Shown piece after piece: positions 1 to 12,310 of a DNA stretch of 64,000 nucleotides (its first letter is position 1; each line of letters begins with the position of its first letter). The notes under the pieces were generated by a model that worked only from the letters and a program-made list of their open reading frames with translations, was not told the DNA's origin and did not search any database. Source of the stretch: Mya arenaria (taxonomy: Eukaryota > Mollusca > Bivalvia > Myida > Myidae); NCBI RefSeq assembly GCF_026914265.1, contig NC_069133.1, forward strand, positions 23,925,272-23,989,271, read 5' to 3'. A program made the translations under genes and the position numbers.

Positions 1-479
1 CATGTATTTAGAGTGTCCTTGTTTTTCATTATATAATCTACAATTAAGCCGCGGTGTACACATACACATACGGGATTATTACGTAAATATTGGACCGTTA
101 TTAGAGGATCATGGGCGGATCTGCCGACATTCCGACCAAATACCGATATCTACCCGATATGGCTATGCTCACTGGGGAGCACCAGGTACAGTAGCCGATA
201 CATAGTAACAGGTACGTAGCAGGTACAGAGTTGCCTGTACGGTAGGAGGAACAGAGTACCAAGTACAGTAGCGGTTACAGAGTGTCAAGTACAGACACAG
301 GAACACGTGACAAGTACGCGCAGCATGTACAAAGTAGCAAGTACAATAGCAGGTACAGAGCAACTCATACGCTAGCAGAAAAACAGTAGCAAGTATTGTA
401 GCAAGTGCAGAGTAGCAGATAAGGTAGAAGATACAGAGAAGCAGGTACGATAACAAGCTCAGCATTGAAGGCACGGTCA

Positions 480-905
480 CAGACACGGTGTAGCAGGTAC
501 GGTAGCAGATACAGAATTGCAGGTACGGAAGCAGATACGAATTGCAGGTACGGTGGCAGATACAGAATTGCAGGTACGGAAGCAGATACGAATTGCAGGT
601 ACGGTGGCATATACAGAATTGCAGGTACGGAAGCAGATACGAATTGCAGGTACGATGGCAGGTACAGAATTGCAGGTACGGTGGCAGGTACAGAATTGCA
701 GGTACGGAAGCAGATACGAATTGCAGGTACGGTGGCAGGTACAGAATTGCAGGTACGGTGGCAGGTACAGAATTGCAGGTACGGTGGCAGGTACAGAATT
801 GCAGGTACGGAAGCAGATACGAATTGCAGGTACGGTGGCAGGTACAGAATTGCAGTTACGGAAGAAGTTACAGAATTGCAGGTACGGAGTTGCAGGTATG
901 GTGGT
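480..905. repeat. 25/26-bp tandem array
   Basis: The most homogeneous part of the satellite: GAATTGCAGGTACGG followed by either AAGCAGATAC or TGGCAGGTACA, repeated about 16 times with few changes. The two versions alternate irregularly, which suggests recent local expansion. Flanking satellite from about 184 to 1823 is the same motif, but older. Confidence 0.9.
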
Positions 906-1186
906 TGTCAGGTACCCTGCTTACTGACATTCCATACAGTTATGTTCCGATAACACTAGTGTAAGGAGAGGGGCACTCAAGACCAGTATGTATTGAGTAG
1001 CATGGACGGTAGCAGATACGGAGTAGCAGGTACGGTATAGTGTATATAGTTGCCGGAACGGTAGAGGGTACATAAACGCAATACGGTAGCAGATACAGAG
1101 AGACGGGCACGGTAGCAGGTACGGAAGTCGGTACATAGTAGCAAATACGTTAGCAGGTACAGACTAGCAGGTACGGTAGCTGGTAC

Positions 1187-1205
1187 GGGGGGGGGGGGGG
1201 GGGGG
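1187..1205. repeat. Poly-G tract (19 G)
   Basis: An uninterrupted run of G within the GGTAC satellite. Its length is likely unreliable in sequencing. It could form a G-quadruplex. Confidence 0.9.
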
Positions 1206-1941
1206 CAGGCACGAAAGCAGGTACGAAAGCAATTACAGAGTAGATGGCAGGTTCGAACGCAGATACAGCGTATTATTTACGGAAGCAGGTAAAGAGTAGC
1301 AAGTATAGTAGGAGGTACAGTAGCAAGTACAAAGTAGCAGGTACAATCGAGGGTACAGAGAAGCAGGTACGTCAGCAAGAAAAAAAACTGCAAGTTCAGT
1401 AGAAGATACAAAATAGCAAGTACGGTAGCAGGTACGGATAAGCAGGTACTGTAGAAACTTCATACATGTAGTAGCAGTTAAGGTATTAGGTTCAGCGAAG
1501 AAGGTATGTCAATGCGTACGGCCAAATGCACATGTCTATTTCGGAAAAGAGTACAGATACCTCACAGGTATAGAGTAGTAAGTACAGAGTAGCAGTTTAA
1601 GTAGCGGTATTAAGTAAGAAGAGTAAAGTTTGCATAGCTATATCGGTTCAAAGTACAGGTACGTATCAGGTACAACTGTATCAAGTACGGTAGCAGGCAC
1701 AGAGTAACAGGTACGGTAAAGACACAGAGTAACAGGTACGGTAGTGGGACAAAGTTACAACTACGGTAGCAGGTTCAAGGTTACTGGTACGGTAGCTGGT
1801 ACGGTGTAGAAGGTACGGTAGCCGGTACAGCCAAGTAAGCATGGTCATATCGGATAGATATCAGTATCTGGTCGGAATATCGGTAGATCGGCACAATGAT
1901 GGTCCGATTACAGTCCAAAATTGACGTAATTATCCCCTATG

Positions 1942-4570
1942 TGAGTTTGTTCATTTAGTTCAATTGTAGTTTATATTTTGAATAACTACATAATTCTAAC
2001 TATATATTGAATATTGTACGAGTGCTTTTGAGTTGATCAGAAAATATATCGGTCAAATATAGGGTCATATTTTTGCGCTGGATTTCTTTCATCATTTCTA
2101 TCATTTATTATCATGGCGTAAATAATGTGATAATATTTCAAGTTTTATTGAATTCTAATTAACAAGAGAAAAAAAATGCCGTAGTATTCCTTTTGATATT
2201 ATATTAGGGTTTATACAGGTTCGCGCTCAATTGATCCCTTTTGGTTTTAAGACGCCGTGTATCCCATCCTGTCTTAAATGAATTAATGCAGGAAGAGACA
2301 TCAGTTCAAGGTATTTGCAACTCATTTTAATTATGGCTAGGATTTATTCAATACACTTGTGTATAAAAAAGGGGGCGTAATGACAATTGTGTATGAAAAG
2401 GGAAATAGCCTAGTTATTATGCAATATATATAAAGGGAAATAACTTGATAATCATAGAAGGTATGAACGGGAAATAACTGAATGATTATGCACTATATGT
2501 TAGGGAAAATTATTATTATTTATTGTATTCAAGGTAAATGACTCAATTATTTTTGAGGAATGAAAGGATAGTAACTGCCCTTCATATCTTTTTCACACAA
2601 GGTTAAATCTAATTCCCGTTAAACTTAAACGTTTCTGAGCCTTACTTTAAATGTATTACTACATGCAAACGTATCACTTACGATCCTCTACAACGAGCTT
2701 TTCCAACACCGCAATCTGTCAGGGTCGCCATGGGAGGAGGTGGGGGAAATACTGGAACTTAAAACAACAACAATATAAGAGTTGATCAATAAACGCTTTA
2801 CAGTAATACAAAATGCACGTGCAACCATGTTGAAAATGGAGTGGATTCGAAATATATTTTATTCCGACAGAGATGATAACATGTAGCTACCATTCATATC
2901 CTTTTCTTAGATGTATAGCTCAAACCAATTAAAATGACATAAAGCCATATCTTTTATGACATACATTCTCAATTAATTACATGTTAAGTAAACATTTTTT
3001 CCATGATTCATCCAAGTACAAATTAAACCAATATTTTGTTTGATGGTTTGCAGATCATTATAAATGAATATCGTTTGCAATTCATTGACGCTGATATTAA
3101 TTCAGATTACCTTATATCTTGAGTAATACAATCGTGACTAATTCTTTTAAATACAGTTTGTTTATTTTATTTGCCTGAAGAGTTAATACACACGTGTGTT
3201 TGTTACAAGTCATAACATCCCTTACCAATTCCTGTTCGCATTGTTCTTATGACTATGGTGAAGTTCAGGTGACCCTTGGTCCGGCAACGTCATTGTTGTG
3301 ACGTCATAAACCTGGAGTCTGCTACCACAAGCACCGAGTCGTTTCCGGGTTGACGTCGGATTCCGGTTAAATGAGGATATTCTGAAAAATAATCAGTTGC
3401 GGCATAAAAGTCGTTAAGCATTTTCTGTTTATTTCAGGCTGATAATCAAGGTTTATTGTTTGTGTTAAACAACTACCATATGTGTGTACAGTTCATACGA
3501 ATTTATAATCCAAATACTGATTGGACAAGTACATTATAATATTAAAACAAGAGTGTCGTGGTTCGAACATGAACGCTCGTCTATTTTCTTTATATCGTTT
3601 TCAGTCGAACAAAGACATTTCTTTATAATCATTAAAGCCAAAATAATGCATCTTAACATGTACACATTTTTGTCTGGTAACATATATACCAAGTTTCATC
3701 TGAATATGTTGAACGGTTTGTGAGCTATGGTCAATGTTAACCGTTGTCATTTTCTGCAACGCCCATGTTTCATGTTTTTATTTTAAACAATTATACAAGT
3801 TTACCTTTTTATTTCTTGCAATTCTATGTTTAAGGTATATTTATTTGATATCAATGTTTAAATCAAAAACAAATTATGATAGTAATTTGTGAAAAACGTG
3901 TGCCTATAGAATTGCCCCGATTTCACCGAAATGTTTGCCGAAATTATTTGCCAAAGTGGCGTATATCATAAAATTCAAACTAGGAGTTTCTACTACCCGG
4001 GTTCGGTTATAAAGCAATCTTGGGAAAGATGCAGGCGCCATTAGCATTTTCACTGTAAGATTGCAATAACCAGCAGAAAATTCCAGTTTGAGTTTATGGT
4101 ATAGCATCTAAAAAATGGAAATTTCGAAACTAAAACTCTTTTTTTTTCAAATTGAAAGGATGTTTCGCTTGTCAATCCCAAATATTTTATCAACGATGTC
4201 CACAAAATTCAATTAAATAAAAAAAAATCATAAACATAAATGTTTTTAATGACACATTTTTTTGTGTTTTTTTTTGTGTGTCAGCCATGAAACACGAGCG
4301 CTGTAAATTGTATTTAATTAAAAAATTACGTATTAACACCGGAAAAAAATCAAAAGAGGTTTTCGTTACGGGAATTAAAAAATAATTGGTACCTTAATGT
4401 TACCACTAGAAATGCTATCTAAATTGAAGTAGATATATACTGCATTTATAATGTTTTATTTTTGGGGCCATTTTTGTAAAAGAAAAAAAAAATATTGAAA
4501 AGAAGAACTATTATAATAAAATCTACGCCACACTTATAATAAGAATTAATGACTTAGCTTGTATAGGATT
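1942..4570. other. Gene-free AT-rich stretch
   Basis: No coding exon or clear element was recognised. At 2360-2510 the phrase GGGAAATAACT recurs loosely. A perfect CRE-like octamer TGACGTCA lies at 3299-3306 without a nearby gene. At 3540-3780 the text (ACCAAGTTTCATCTGAATAT and following) reads like an old dispersed repeat, but no second copy is present in this window. Confidence 0.5.
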
Positions 4571-4576
4571 TTATTC

Positions 4577-4750
4577 TCGGCAGTTTCCGTGGTGCAGTTC
4601 GGTTAACATCGTACAACATCGGGTATTTCCGTCGAGGTCCGGCTTCTCACGTTCTCATCTAGAATTTTTGTTGAATCTGTATTAAACAACGGTTCCGAAA
4701 TTCAACTAGCAATTAAAGACATTACACCCCAAAACAACAACAACACATAT
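4577..4750 (+). mobile_element. Probable tRNA-derived SINE remnant
   Basis: The sequence opens with GTTTCCGTGGTGCAGTTCGG, which resembles the 5' end and A box of a tRNA-Val gene, followed about 45 bp later by a weak B-box-like GTCGAGGTCCGG. It ends in an A-rich tail with CAACAACAACAC. It is too degraded to be a tRNA gene. An old SINE is the best reading. Confidence 0.4.
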
Positions 4751-5397
4751 TAAAGGGAAAAGGAAAGAAATAGTCGTACAAGGTTCAACGGAATCTGGTT
4801 TACTGACCCCTATCACTTTATGTAATGTGTGTCATATAGTAGGAAGGGCACCAGACGTGATTAATCAATGAACATGTACTGAAGATGGGAAAGGACTAGG
4901 CCGAAATCAAATTCTCGAGATCTCTTAAGTCTTACACGCTAGTGGTTCTTATCTTATTTTTTTAAACTTGATCCCTCAAAACAAAAACAAATCGGTTTTC
5001 ATGATCATCTTAAAAGGATTTGCTCATGTTTCTATAAAATGCATTTTTTTTGTATGACGAAATAAAGTGTGGCAAATCATAAGAATTGTTAAGACAAAGT
5101 TATTGATTGCTGGAACAAATGTTGATATATGCTCAACTATTGTCATTAAAGTACAGGATTTGAATAGCGTTAGTAACGCGATTCAACAAAAGGCGTGAGG
5201 TTAAGCTATCCTTATGTATGCGTAGGCGTGAGGTTTTGTTGTCAGTGTTTTTACTGTACCGCCCGGCATGGGCTCGCACCCCACTTCAACCAGAATAATA
5301 ATTTTATACTTACTGTGTATACCTTCAGCAACCTCGGTTTTAAAGAAAAAAATAGTAAGACCTATATACCTGACAAAACATGAGCGAATCCCTTTAA

Positions 5398-5862
5398 TTA
5401 TAATTTCCTTTAAACAATCTCAAACTTCTCAAAGGAGCGCATTATGCATGTTAAAGCTGCACTATCACAGATTTACCATTTTGACAACCTTTTTATTGTT
5501 TGTCTTGGAAAGAGCAAATTTTGACGTAAATTTCTGCCAACCAATGATGAAAGATTGCTGACAAAAGATCAGATCGCAGATCTGCATATTTCTGCTCGAA
5601 AATGTTTTATGGCTTAAACTGTTAGTAACGGAAAAGGCATACAACATCGATTTTTGAACTTAAATATATAAATCTTCGATCTAATTTTTTGTCAGCCGTC
5701 TTATAATATAACTGGTTTCCATGCATATTTGCAAAAAATGTCTCGTTCCAAGACAATAAATAAAAAAAGTTGTCAAAACGTTCAATCTGTGAGAGTGCAG
5801 CTTTAATAATAATTTCCTTTAAAAATCTCAAAATTCAAAAAGGAGCGCATTATGCATTTTAA
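5398..5862. repeat. Direct repeats of about 50 bp around MITE copy 1
   Basis: Left (about 5398-5450) and right (about 5809-5862) flanks both read TAATTTCCTTTAAA, then ATCTCAAA, then AAAGGAGCGCATTATGCAT, in the same orientation. The repeat is far longer than a normal target-site duplication. A tandem duplication that existed before or arose with the MITE insertion is likely. Confidence 0.75.
5453..5804. mobile_element. MITE, CTGCACTCTCACAG family, copy 1
   Basis: About 350 bp with long terminal inverted repeats: AAAGCTGCACTATCACAG on the left and CTGTGAGAGTGCAGCTTT on the right, continuing inward through GTTTTGACAAC and its complement. Three other copies lie at 8131-8471, 13008-13373 and 23673-25320. 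The interior shares TTGGAAAGAGCAAAT-like and ATGTTTTATGGC blocks among copies. No coding capacity. This copy is bracketed by direct repeats of about 50 bp. Confidence 0.85.
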
Positions 5863-5937
5863 AAAAACAAAAGAGTTTGCTAAGTATGACCCTGTTGTAA
5901 GAGATTAAAGATTTTTCAAGCAAGTGGGCCAAGGACC

Positions 5938-6050
5938 TGGTGTCCGCTTAGTTCGGTCAGTGTAGCTCATTGGCAGTATTCCTGCGGTTGTGGGTTTGAG
6001 CACCCTCCGGGTTCACTTTTCCTGCCAGGCAAACGTTAAAAAGATAACTG
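5938..6050 (+). mobile_element. Possible tRNA-like SINE head
   Basis: GTGTAGCTCATTGGCAG resembles a pol III A box, and GTGGGTTTGAGCACC, about 25 bp on, resembles a B box. It continues into CTCCGGGTTCACTTTTCCTG. It cannot fold as a full tRNA, so a SINE head is preferred. Weak call. Confidence 0.35.
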
Positions 6051-6420
6051 TTTAAAAAGTAATATTTCCATATGTTAACATAAGTACCTGCTATCGGGAA
6101 GACGTGGAATGCCGGAAAGGTGTCTTTCGTAGCAGGGCGGGCGCGATGGTGGGGGGGCGGTGGGCCGGGCGGGGCTCGACACGCGAGTCTCAGACGATAT
6201 ATCTCCGTTGTTCACATGACTGCACAATGTTATTCGGGGAAAAGGTCCACAACTATGGCCAATGTCCTTCTATTGGAGTGTTTGTCTAAAAATACACACA
6301 TAACGGATATAACTATTGCATTCAACTCACTATTATGACCTTCAAACACAAAATGTCAAATGTTGTTTCAACATACCAAACATAATTAACAGGTATCAAA
6401 TTTAACCTGTATTAAATGGC

Positions 6421-6640
6421 ATGGTTGTCCGGTTAGCGAAGTGGTCAGTGAACTCACTTCTCACCAGTCCAGGGTTCGATTACCGGTCTGGGCAGATGTG
6501 AGTTTGATGGTGAGTGGGTTTTTATTCCGGGCATTCCAGTTCTACCCCCCCCCCCCCAACCACCACAACATGAGTCACACGCTCGTGTAACATCGTACCC
6601 CGTACCAAGAGTGGCTTAGCATAACTTAACCTTCGCTATA
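6421..6640 (+). mobile_element. tRNA-derived SINE, plus strand
   Basis: Starts GGTTGTCCGGTTAGCGAAGT (A box TTAGCGAAGTGG) and has B box GGGTTCGATTACC about 40 bp later. The tail includes a C13 run (6545-6557) and ATGAGTCACACGCTCGTGTAACATCG read in pieces. The same family lies on the minus strand at 15617-15835 with the same opening GTTGTCCGGTTAGC. The body carries TGGGTTTTTATTCCGGGCAT, matching the CTCCGG-containing body of the other copy. Promoter boxes are seen; activity is not implied. Confidence 0.75.
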
Positions 6641-6641
6641 A

Positions 6642-7280
6642 AAATATAGTTTACATTTCAATAGCATACGACACCTTGGGGCATTATGGGGATTATATGG
6701 AGTGGAATATACTCAAGCGGCTGGAAGTCTTGTGAATCTCGTGAAAACGACAGGTAGTTGAAGCATAAAGTTAATGGAATGTCAAAAGATCAGCGTGGAA
6801 TAAAATCAAAATTATTCAATAATAAAAGAATATATTCCTGCAAAAAAAAATGTTTAAACTTTATACATACATAAACACTTTCCAATATCACAACCATAAA
6901 CATCTTTTTCTTTCTTTCAAATGGCCGGCAGCTCCTAAATTACCGTTTGCACATGCGCAATGCTGAGTTGTTGAGCATAACACCTTCATAACAATCTACC
7001 TACAGTAAACCCCTCGAAGGCATTGCAAATCACAATTAACGTTTAAAAAATAACTAATTGGATCAAGCTTCAATACCTTCGGGAAATCTTCCGACATTGC
7101 CGAAGATTGTCGAGTTGCTACGATTGGAAATGCAGACCCTTCAATCATATGTTCATAAATTCTATCAAAAATTAAGAAATCTTAAGGTGAAAAGAGAAAT
7201 TAGGATTGATGGGTGTTAGTATGTTTTTGAAGGAAACGAATAAAAACACGCTTTAAAATAAAAAAATAAAAGGTTTTTAA
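6642..7280. other. No gene recognised
   Basis: AT-rich sequence between the SINE and the GC-rich minisatellite. No exon, element end or structured RNA was seen. Confidence 0.5.
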
Positions 7281-7347
7281 GCCGTGAGGCCGCAAGGTCG
7301 CCAACTTCATGCCGCTAGGTCGCTAGGCCGCCAGGCCGCTACACCAC
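7281..7347. repeat. GCCGCTAGG minisatellite, left part
   Basis: Degenerate GCC-rich units (GCCGCTAGGTCGCTAGGCCG and similar), GC-rich against an AT-rich background. The array resumes at 10222 after the inserted element, so 7281-7347 plus 10222-10486 was once one array. Confidence 0.8.
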
Positions 7348-8130
7348 TATGGAGGCTATTCGTTACCAAAAGTCCAGACGTGTATGTGTGTATTTTAGGT
7401 TTGTAACATTGATGATTTACCAATTTACATTTTACAACCGCCAACTCATCGGTTGTATGTTTACATTTTACACTGCACATTTTCATTTTTCATTGTACCG
7501 ATTGGAGTTTTATTCTCGTTGCATTTATTCAACAGATGATTCAGTCTTGTTTATAAAGTTGTGTATGTTAAACACACGTCATTCTGTGAAAGTCACATGC
7601 CGAGTTTTACATTGCGGTGTGCAGAAGACAGATTTCAGTTCGTAGCTCTACAAAGTACATTGTATGGTGGTGACTTTTCATTCGCAGTTGAACATGTTTA
7701 CGAGATAATATTAATTTTACCTATAGATAGCTCCGCCTTAACCATGTCTTAACTCCGCCTTAACCATGTCTTAACTCCTCCTTACGTCTTTCGGAAATTT
7801 CCGCTATCACTCGGCTCTATTTAAACCAATTATGGATACTTTGGACCATGGACATTGCGAACCTTATTATGGACATTACGAATCATCTATATTATGACAT
7901 TATGGACTATGCTTTGGAAACAGGATGGATTATAAATTATTTCATGTCGAATAAAATAATATATGATATTTTCCATATGTTTTTGTCTATATAATAGTAA
8001 TTAATACGCACATATGACATGAAATGAGATGTATGCAAAATGATACTTGACTCAAACTCAACAAAATGTAAGTCATTAGCATTAAATTATACTTCAAGAA
8101 TGAAAAGTTCCATTGTCTTATTTTTCTTTT

Positions 8131-8471
8131 AAAGCTGCACTCTCACAGATTGACCGTGTTGACAACTATTTTTATTTTGGAATTAGCCAATTTTTGCGTA
8201 AATGTCTGGATACCAGTGGTATAAGACTGCTGACAAAAGATCTGATACAGTTTTTCAGTTTTACGTTCGCAAATTGATGTTTTATGGCCAAAAGTGATAC
8301 TACAGTAACGTTTTAAGAAAATGAAAAATGTCGGCAGTTTTCCAAACAATTTAGGTCTGTTTTATTGTGAGTAATCTTATTCTTTGTATAGAAAGCATAG
8401 CTGCCAAAATCAGCCGAGTCTGGGACAAAAAAAAAGGTTTTCAAAACTGTCAATCTGTGAGAGTGCAGCTT
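8131..8471. mobile_element. MITE, CTGCACTCTCACAG family, copy 2
   Basis: Left end AAAGCTGCACTCTCACAG and right end CTGTGAGAGTGCAGCTT are inverted repeats, as in copy 1. It is nested in the 7348-10221 element, so it either came in with it or inserted later. Confidence 0.85.
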
Positions 8472-9406
8472 ACAATTACTATACACACTATTTTAAATTA
8501 TACCATAAGAGGACACTTTCTTGCCTTTTTGCAATGTTTAAGATGCAAGTAATATTAAATAATTTAAAATTTACGAAGAAAAAAAATCTAAATTCTTATT
8601 AGGTTGAAATTATTCACTAAGATGCCCCAGAGGTTTCTTGCCTGGTAGCTGGATCTGTATGGATAAAATACACTAAGATTACAACTTCGTATAACTCGTA
8701 CATTATACTGTAACGATTATCATTTTATAGGTAATTAATAAAGTATTTTAATGATGAAGTCAATTTATTGCTAATAAACAATTATTACTTGCTGCTACCT
8801 TTTATACACCACCCACACTCAACAGTCAGGGCTTTTTTGGTGAAGCGGCCCTAGCCCTTTTGGACGGGAAAAATCGCGCGTTTGTTTTTCTAATCTAAGA
8901 CTCACGATATCTTTTTTTTTCATGTTCCTGAAATCCCCCACTTGATTGTTATGGTTCACAGAGGCAGATCCCGTAATTCATAACTTGGGGAACAAGTGGG
9001 TTGGAGGACTGTTCTTCCATCCACATGGATATTTTGTTTCAATGATGTATTGAAATTACACGTTTACACCATACATGCTTATTAAGATAGTAAATGTATA
9101 ACATCAGACAAAACTAGGTGGATATCATTATGATGTCCATCAAATATTTCGTGGGTTTGCTGGAGCAGGTTTTGAACATGGACTTGCGTTAGAGGGTCGT
9201 TACTTAGGGGCACAACTTTTTGGACATGATCCCTCGAGTGGGCATGACATTAATATGCTTAAAATGTGGGAAGTGGGGTTTAGGGGTACTCCCCCTAGAA
9301 TATTTTAAATATTTTTAGTCTGAATTGGTGCATTATGGCGTAAATAAGAACTTTTTTCTGAGAAATATTGACAAAAAAGTTAACCTTTAAGTTTACTTGC
9401 AGCGCA

Positions 9407-9423
9407 CCCCCCCCCCCCCCCCC
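9407..9423. repeat. Poly-C tract (17 C)
   Basis: Uninterrupted C run inside the 2.87-kb element; length likely unstable. Confidence 0.9.
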
Positions 9424-10221
9424 ACTGACCGACCCGCCCATGGTTCACTTGTAAATATAAAATAAATGAACAATTTTTGCTTGCTTGGGTATAGAAGTAA
9501 AAAAACAACAACTGACAGTGGCAGTATAAATCTGGGTCCGTGAGCCAAGCTCAGATACACCCAACTGCAATTGACTAAATGATATGGTAATTTATAACCC
9601 ATTTAGGAACATTGATCGTCAAAATAAAATAAAAGATGAAGTTAATTTTAGTTTTTATTGTGAAATAAAGAGAGAGTACTCGGACTTACAACCGGGAATT
9701 TACAGGAGTTAGGCGAAGATGTTATCTCCCTTGCTTGATTGGACGGAAATGAACGAAAGAAAATCTAATTCGTTAGCTCCGCCCATTCACCTTCGTTTCC
9801 TTCGGTGACATTTACCATATAAGGTATAGGCGAAATCGTCTATCCATGTAATTCTGAACTTGTCAATTCACTTTTGTAAACCTGGACTTGTTGGACTGCA
9901 AATGTTCATTTTACGAATGCGAGTGTCGACTGTAGGATTGCAGTTTTAAGTATGCATGATTCGGCTTTCTAAATTACATCATCATGTTGTTAAAGGCACA
10001 CGTTATACGATCTATGTTTTAGTGAGTTTATACAAGGTAGATCTGACAAATATACATTTTGACTACTATAATGACAAATGACAAATCAATACGCCAAAAC
10101 TGACGAATAGACACAACAAATAGCACGTCTACATTGACAAATGTAAGATATATTTAGTACGATTAAGAAGCACATTGTGGGAATTACACGTCTGGACTTT
10201 TGGCATCGAAAAGCCTCCATA

Positions 10222-10486
10222 CACCACCAGGCAGCTTGGCCGCTAACTTCACGCCGCTAGGCCGTCTGGACGCTAAGGCGCTAACATCACGCCGCTAAGC
10301 CGGCAGGACGCTAGGGCGCTAACTTCACGCCGCTAGGCCACCAGGACGCTAGGGCGCTAACATCACGCCGCTAGGCCGGCAGGACGCTAGGGCGCTAACT
10401 TCACGCCGCTAGGCCACCAGGACGCTTGGCCGCTAATTTTACGCCTCCAGGCCGCTGAACCACCAGGCCGCTAACTTCACCTACAT
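10222..10486. repeat. GCCGCTAGGCC minisatellite, right part
   Basis: About 260 bp of tandem GC-rich units; phrases TTCACGCCGCTAGGCC, GGACGCTAGGGCGCTAAC and CACGCCGCTAGGCC recur in a higher-order pattern of about 50-55 bp. The same motif makes a third array at 19484-19880. Confidence 0.85.
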
Positions 10487-12128
10487 CTAAATATCTGCTT
10501 GCCATAGGTGGATAACGGGTAATCTCCGGGCGGACACCGGTAGGCGGACATATGGCTGGAATTATTTTCTAAAAGGATGTTTAATTCAAATATGTTGACG
10601 GCAATTAGAAGTTACCCCAATAGTGTTGATGGATTCAGGTTTCTACTAGTTGTCTAATTGATCATATACGTTGAAGAGAAAACGAAAACTACTTATTATA
10701 TGCTTTCCGGTGGTTAGAATATTAAAGAAATACTATTTTTTACGTTTTTTAAATTTTAGCCTGCACTCAGTTCAAATTAAAACTTCAGCGCACACAGGGC
10801 CGGGACTAAGTTTCAACGACATCATATTCGAAATGCACTTACCAGAATAAAATTTTCGTTGTACTGCAAATTTACATATTTATTACTGCCGTGTGTGTTG
10901 GTTTATTTTTTTCAGGGAAACTGTTCTATAAAAAAAAAAAAATGGCTGCAAACATGAATAATGTAAATTCCAAAAGGCAGTAACAATCAATTTAAGAAAT
11001 ACGAAAGATCCACAAGGAAGTTAATTGCTCGTTATATTCAGTAGGCGTGAAGGAAAACTAGAATGCAGTTATGAATAGTATAAATAAACATGTAAATATT
11101 GCAGTAAGCAAACAAAAAGGTTGAACGCGCTTGACAATATCATGCAAGAATGAATGATATTCATGAAAGGATTGTTTCCTTAACAATAAGAAGCAAGAAA
11201 GATGAATTGTTTGTACATCAAATGTAAGAAACTAAAATGCAGTTGTCATGTTGAAGAACGCATAAGCAAGTTAATAGCATCACAATGTCATTTAGCAGTA
11301 TGAATGTCCTGGCGGATATTCCTTTCCATATACGAACGCATACCAGTTTGTGCGTTTTTTTTGTAATTGAATGACATCTAAGTTCTTACTCCAATTTCAG
11401 GCATATATAGTAAAGAGAAAATTAATTGTTTCAGTGTAAGATTACGCCACTCGAGAAGTTTATGTTAGGTGCTTAGTCGATGAAATTATATTACGATCTT
11501 ACCCTGAAACAAACAATAATCCTCTATAACATGTATGTGTGTCACACTAAAGAATCTTGAGTCAATAAATACCCGATGCTGCAATTATAAGGATTTCTGC
11601 ATAATAAAAAAGGCTCCATGTGAAAAGGCTCCATGTGAAATGATTTGGGATTGAGAAGACTTAATCCATAATCCCTCCCTGCTGAAATGTTTTAATGTTA
11701 ACTTAACTGCGGATTTCTTGCATGCCCAGAACTATCGATGATTTTACTTCCATATGCCGTGCGAAAATTATTCATTGCGTGCAAAATCCACTGGCGGCTA
11801 CAGGGAGGGGGGTACATTCGGTGCGCGACCCTATCCCCCAGTCGAATATTCCTATTTTAATTTCAATATAGGAGAAAGAATTAATAAAATATATTAATGT
11901 GCCCAAAATGGACCTTTTCGGATAAGAAACTGATAAAACGTTTTGGGGAGTACAAAGCCCAATTGCCAACACTTTGAACCAAATTAATTCCTATGGAGGG
12001 GCGCAGGTCATAAGATCACGCCCCTATTGAATTCCACCTTCAAATCCTGGAATGCCCTTGAGTTCTGCCTACATTCCGTCACATCTTTTCGTACGGGCGT
12101 ATTATTTTGGGTAATAAGTACCAATAAT
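10487..12128. other. No gene recognised
   Basis: AT-rich sequence upstream of THNSL2 with no supportable exon. A small tandem duplication (AAAAGGCTCCATGTG twice) lies near 11609-11638. The stretch 11790-12060 is less AT-rich and may be an old transposon, but no termini could be identified. Confidence 0.5.
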
Positions 12129-12310
12129 GCACCAATTAATTGTAACCACACACCCGACCCCTGGGTTAGGCATTAAAGCTTGGACTTTGACTTTCGCATT
12201 CACTTGGCACTGTGGGGCCACCTGGAAGGTAAAAACACGGCCATTTCCCCCGCGATCCCCGGTATACCCCCGGACCTTGGGGGAGGGGCAGTTGTTCAAT
12301 TGACTGGTGC
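12129..12310. mobile_element. MITE with CCAGTCAATTGT-type ends, copy A
   Basis: Ends GCACCAATTAATTGT and ACAATTGACTGGTGC-like text are inverted repeats. The interior shares GGACTTTGACTTTCG, GGGGCCACCTGGAAGGTAAA and AACACGG with the copy at 17234-17484. It lies about 450 bp upstream of the THNSL2 start codon. Confidence 0.65.

Larger units (their letters stand above)
67..1941. mobile_element. Inverted-repeat element filled with GGTAC satellite
   Basis: Positions 67-183 and 1824-1941 are inverted copies of each other, about 118 bp at roughly three-quarters identity by eye; shared blocks include ATTCCGACC and GATATCTA followed by CCGATATG. Everything between them is degenerate tandem repeat built on a roughly 13-bp half-unit containing GCAGGTAC, AGAGTAGC or GGTAGC. 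No transposase frame is visible, so it would be non-autonomous. Open frames inside are by-products of the repeat. Superfamily is not assignable and the outer edges are uncertain because the left arm lies close to the window start. Confidence 0.6.
7348..10221. mobile_element. 2.87-kb inverted-repeat DNA element inside minisatellite
   Basis: Terminal inverted repeats of 37 bp at 7348-7384 and 10185-10221 (outer sequence TATGGAGGCT, inner CCAAAAGTCCAGACGTGTA) differ at about three positions. CACCAC stands immediately outside both ends (7342-7347 and 10222-10227), a 6-bp target duplication. Removing the element restores a normal-looking minisatellite unit. No transposase frame was found inside, so it is probably non-autonomous. 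It contains a MITE at 8131-8471 and a C17 run. The small number of mismatches between termini suggests a fairly recent insertion. Superfamily unassigned. Confidence 0.7.

Noticed and set aside
465-964. Overlapping open frames with RYGGRYRIAGT-type repeats
   Set aside because: Low-complexity translation of the GGTAC satellite in three frames.
4577-6050. Functional tRNA genes
   Set aside because: A- and B-box-like motifs are present, but no full cloverleaf can be formed; SINE remnants fit better.
7348-10221. LTR-type element
   Set aside because: The matching ends are inverted, not direct, and no gag or pol text is present.
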